Positions 4,595 through 6,539 of a DNA stretch of 6,539 nucleotides are shown here, piece after piece. Made by a program: the position numbers and the translations under genes. Positions within the stretch are counted from its first letter, which is position 1, and each line of letters starts with the position of its first letter. The stretch spans positions 1-6,539 of the forward strand of contig JACQCN010000422.1 of assembly GCA_016201575.1 (NCBI GenBank), written 5' to 3'. The notes under the pieces are model-generated. The model did no database searches, had not been told where the DNA came from, and saw nothing but the letters and a program-made list of their open reading frames with translations. Source of the DNA: Candidatus Rokuibacteriota bacterium (lineage in GTDB: Bacteria; Methylomirabilota; Methylomirabilia; Rokubacteriales; CSP1-6).

Positions 4595-6539
4595 TCAGGC
4601 GCCGCCGCTCAGGGCCGGCAGGGCCGACTGGACGGCGGCGTCGAGGTCCGCCTGGTGCACCGGCTTGAAGAGACAGCTCCGCACGCGCAGCTCCTGCAGC
4701 CGCTCGCGCTCGCCCTCGTGCAGCCCCCACCCCGTCACGAACAGCACGCCCACGGCCTGGTCCTGCGAGCGGATCCGCTCCGTGAGCTGCCAGCCGTTCA
4801 TGCCGTCCATGCCGATGTTGGTCAGCACCACGTCGAAGCGCCCCGGCCGGAAGAGCCGGAGGGCGTCGGCCGCGCTCCCCGCCGGGGTCACGTCGTGCCC
4901 CGCGCACTCGAGCATCTCACCGAGCACGCTGAGCACCTGCGGCTCGTTGTCGACGACGAGGACCCGGGCCGCGCGGCGGTCGCCGTTGGCCGCGGGGGGC
5001 GGGGGCGCGTCCGCGCTCCAGTTGGCGGCGGGGAAGGTCAGCGTGAAGGTGGTGCCGCGGCCGGCCTCGCTCTCGACGCGGATCTCGCCGCCGTGCCGCT
5101 TGACGATCGAGTAGGAGACCGAGAGCCCCAGGCCTGAGCCGCGCTGGCCCTTGGTGGTGAAGAAGGGCTCGAAGACGCGGCGCCGCACCGACTCCTGCAT
5201 GCCGACCCCGGTGTCGGCTACCACGATCGACACCCGCTCGCCGCCCTCGTGGCGCGTGCAGATGCTGAGCGTCCCGCCCTCCGGCATCGCGTCGATCGCG
5301 TTCAGGATGAGGTTCGTCATCACCTCGCCGAGCGCGGCCGGCCGGCCCTTGATGGGCAGGGCGGCGAGCAGGTCCAGGCGCAGCTCGAGCCTGAGCCCGC
5401 CGCGGGCGACCTGCTCGTCCCAGCGAGGGCGGATGATGGCGATCGCCTCCTGCACGACCTCGTTGACGTCGACGGGGACCAGCGCCTCGTCGGGCCGCGA
5501 GCGCGCGAACTCCTGGATGCGGCGCACCGTCTCGGTGCCGCCGAGGGCCGCCGACTCCACGATGCCCAGCGCCTTCTGCACCATGTCGAGATCCCACGGC
5601 GCGCGGCGCATGAGCTGCGTGTAGCCGAGGATCGCCTGGAGCTGGTTGTTGAAGTCGTGGGCGATCCCGCCCGCGAGCTGGCCGAGGGCGGCGAGCTTCT
5701 CGGACTGGATCACCTGCGCCTCGAGCCCGCGCTGGAGCGTGATGTCGCGGGCGATGGCCAGCACGCCGTCCGTGTCGCCGCCGTCCTGGACGGCGGAGAG
5801 GGTCACCGACAGGGCGACCGCGGTCCCGTCGTGCCGCTCGACCGACACGTCGAAGGTGTGCATGCGCGGCGGGTGGGCCAGCCGGCTCCTGGCCGCGCCG
5901 TACTCGGCCGGGGGCAGGATCTCGGTGACCGGGCGCCCGAGCGCCTCGGCGACGCTCAGGCCGAAGATCCGCTCGGCCGCCGGGTTCCAGCTTCGCACCC
6001 GGTCGCCGGCGTCGATCGAGACGATGGCGTCGGCGGCGGAGGAGATGAGCTGCTCGAGCGAGCGCTTCGTGTCGGCGATCTGGCCGTAGAGCCGCGCGTT
6101 CCGGAGAGCGATGGCCAGGTACTCGGACAGCATGCCGAGGAGCTCGCGCTCGCGGGGATCGATCTCCCGGCCCGTGGCACGGTTGTCGACGACGAGGTAG
6201 CCGAGCAGGCCCTCGGCGTCGCGGATCGGGCATACCACCTCGCCCGTGGGCGCGGCGGTGTCCGCCACGATCTCGACCCGGTCGTAGCCGAGGGCGGTGC
6301 GGAGCTGGTCGCTGACCGCCCGTGAGATCTCGGTGGGGTCGAGCTGGCCGAGGATGCCGCGCGAGATCTCGCGCAGGACCGAGAGCTGGGTGACCCGGAG
6401 CGACTGCTCCGCCGACTCGCGCCGGGCCGCCTCCTCGAGCCCGCGCGTCTTGGCGGCGAGCGAGCGCATCTCGGTCACCAGCATCGCGGTCTGGCCCCGC
6501 GCGCCGAGCTCGGACCGCCGGCGGACCAGCGCGCGCCGC
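4595..6539 (-). CDS. Hybrid histidine kinase (GAF-PAS-HisKA-HATPase-REC), 5' end cut by window
   Basis: This is a sensor kinase with a fused C-terminal receiver. Residues are numbered from an in-frame Met at 6484, but the frame stays open to 6539 and no Shine-Dalgarno precedes that Met, so the true start is probably outside. Order: charged helical linker (1-35), GAF-like domain (about 36-135), PAS domain (about 142-250, SSAADAIVSIDAGDRV...WNPAAERIFG), HisKA with phosphoacceptor H276 in GGIAHDFNN, HATPase_c with N395 (N box), D424-TGVGM (G1), FEPFFTTK and GSGLGLS (G2), then a Pro/Ala linker (about 490-505) and receiver (about 507-625). The NtrB-like H-box is typical of soluble kinases of this type. 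No membrane segment is visible in the part seen. The receiver keeps T584 and K607 but has N556 where the phosphorylated Asp should be (LTNIGMDGMNG), and its acidic pair reads D512-N513-E514. No cognate regulator is present in the window; the signal is unknown. Confidence 0.92.
   Translation of the reverse strand, partial: RRALVRRRSELGARGQTAMLVTEMRSLAAKTRGLEEAARRESAEQSLRVTQLSVLREISRGILGQLDPTEISRAVSDQLRTALGYDRVEIVADTAAPTGEVVCPIRDAEGLLGYLVVDNRATGREIDPRERELLGMLSEYLAIALRNARLYGQIADTKRSLEQLISSAADAIVSIDAGDRVRSWNPAAERIFGLSVAEALGRPVTEILPPAEYGAARSRLAHPPRMHTFDVSVERHDGTAVALSVTLSAVQDGGDTDGVLAIARDITLQRGLEAQVIQSEKLAALGQLAGGIAHDFNNQLQAILGYTQLMRRAPWDLDMVQKALGIVESAALGGTETVRRIQEFARSRPDEALVPVDVNEVVQEAIAIIRPRWDEQVARGGLRLELRLDLLAALPIKGRPAALGEVMTNLILNAIDAMPEGGTLSICTRHEGGERVSIVVADTGVGMQESVRRRVFEPFFTTKGQRGSGLGLSVSYSIVKRHGGEIRVESEAGRGTTFTLTFPAANWSADAPPPPAANGDRRAARVLVVDNEPQVLSVLGEMLECAGHDVTPAGSAADALRLFRPGRFDVVLTNIGMDGMNGWQLTERIRSQDQAVGVLFVTGWGLHEGERERLQELRVRSCLFKPVHQADLDAAVQSALPALSGGA

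Noticed and set aside
5249..6325. Long plus-strand open frames over the histidine kinase (also 4430-5137).
   Set aside because: They are His/Arg/Gly/Ala-rich mirror frames of a protein with complete kinase motifs on the minus strand.
6482..6484. ATG at 6484 as the true start of the histidine kinase.
   Set aside because: No ribosome binding site, and the frame continues open to the window edge with helix-like charged sequence, so an upstream start is more likely.

Overview
The window is GC-rich, with nearly every third codon position G or C. It reads as ordinary chromosome from a Gram-negative, environmental bacterium: it has a PagL-type outer-membrane enzyme, an NtrB-like hybrid sensor kinase and a FadA5-like thiolase. 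The codon use and protein style recall Candidatus Rokubacteria/Methylomirabilota or a deltaproteobacterial-grade relative. That placement is an impression only, since there is no rRNA or marker gene here. I see no tRNA, CRISPR array, transposase or phage gene.

Layout. (1) 33-587, minus: a Nudix hydrolase of ADP-ribose pyrophosphatase type. It diverges across a 33-bp gap from (2) a tight plus-strand operon at 621-2339. The operon holds a DinB/YfiT-fold protein, a TtuB/ThiS-like ubiquitin-fold sulfur carrier, and a TtuA-family tRNA 2-thiouridine synthetase with a PP-loop, Fe-S cysteines and two zinc-finger sites. The gap holds overlapping -10-like hexamers facing both ways. (3) 2445-3050, plus: a secreted PagL-like acyloxyacyl hydrolase. 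A 105-bp inverted-repeat element begins directly after its stop codon and can act as its terminator. (4) 3262-4493, plus: a thiolase whose stop codon overlaps the start of a 28-residue Cys-rich microprotein resembling desulforedoxin. (5) 4595 to the window edge, minus: a GAF-PAS-HisKA-HATPase-receiver hybrid histidine kinase, convergent with the thiolase unit across a hairpin-rich gap of about 100 bp. Its N-terminus lies outside the window.

How the genes work together. The clearest functional unit is TtuB-TtuA: the carrier would deliver sulfur as a C-terminal thiocarboxylate and TtuA would insert it into tRNA. The activating E1-like enzyme (TtuC/MoeB/ThiF type) is not in the window. The carrier continues 24 residues past the Gly-Gly that should be its C-terminus, so it looks like a precursor that needs processing. 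The thiolase and its microprotein form a second coupled pair.

Most notable points: the Gly-Gly-internal sulfur carrier, the thiolase-coupled mini zinc/iron ribbon, the kinase receiver domain with Asn at the phosphoacceptor position, and the palindromic element with a possible outward promoter and operator ahead of the thiolase. None amounts to a demonstrated new system; the first two are the best candidates for one.
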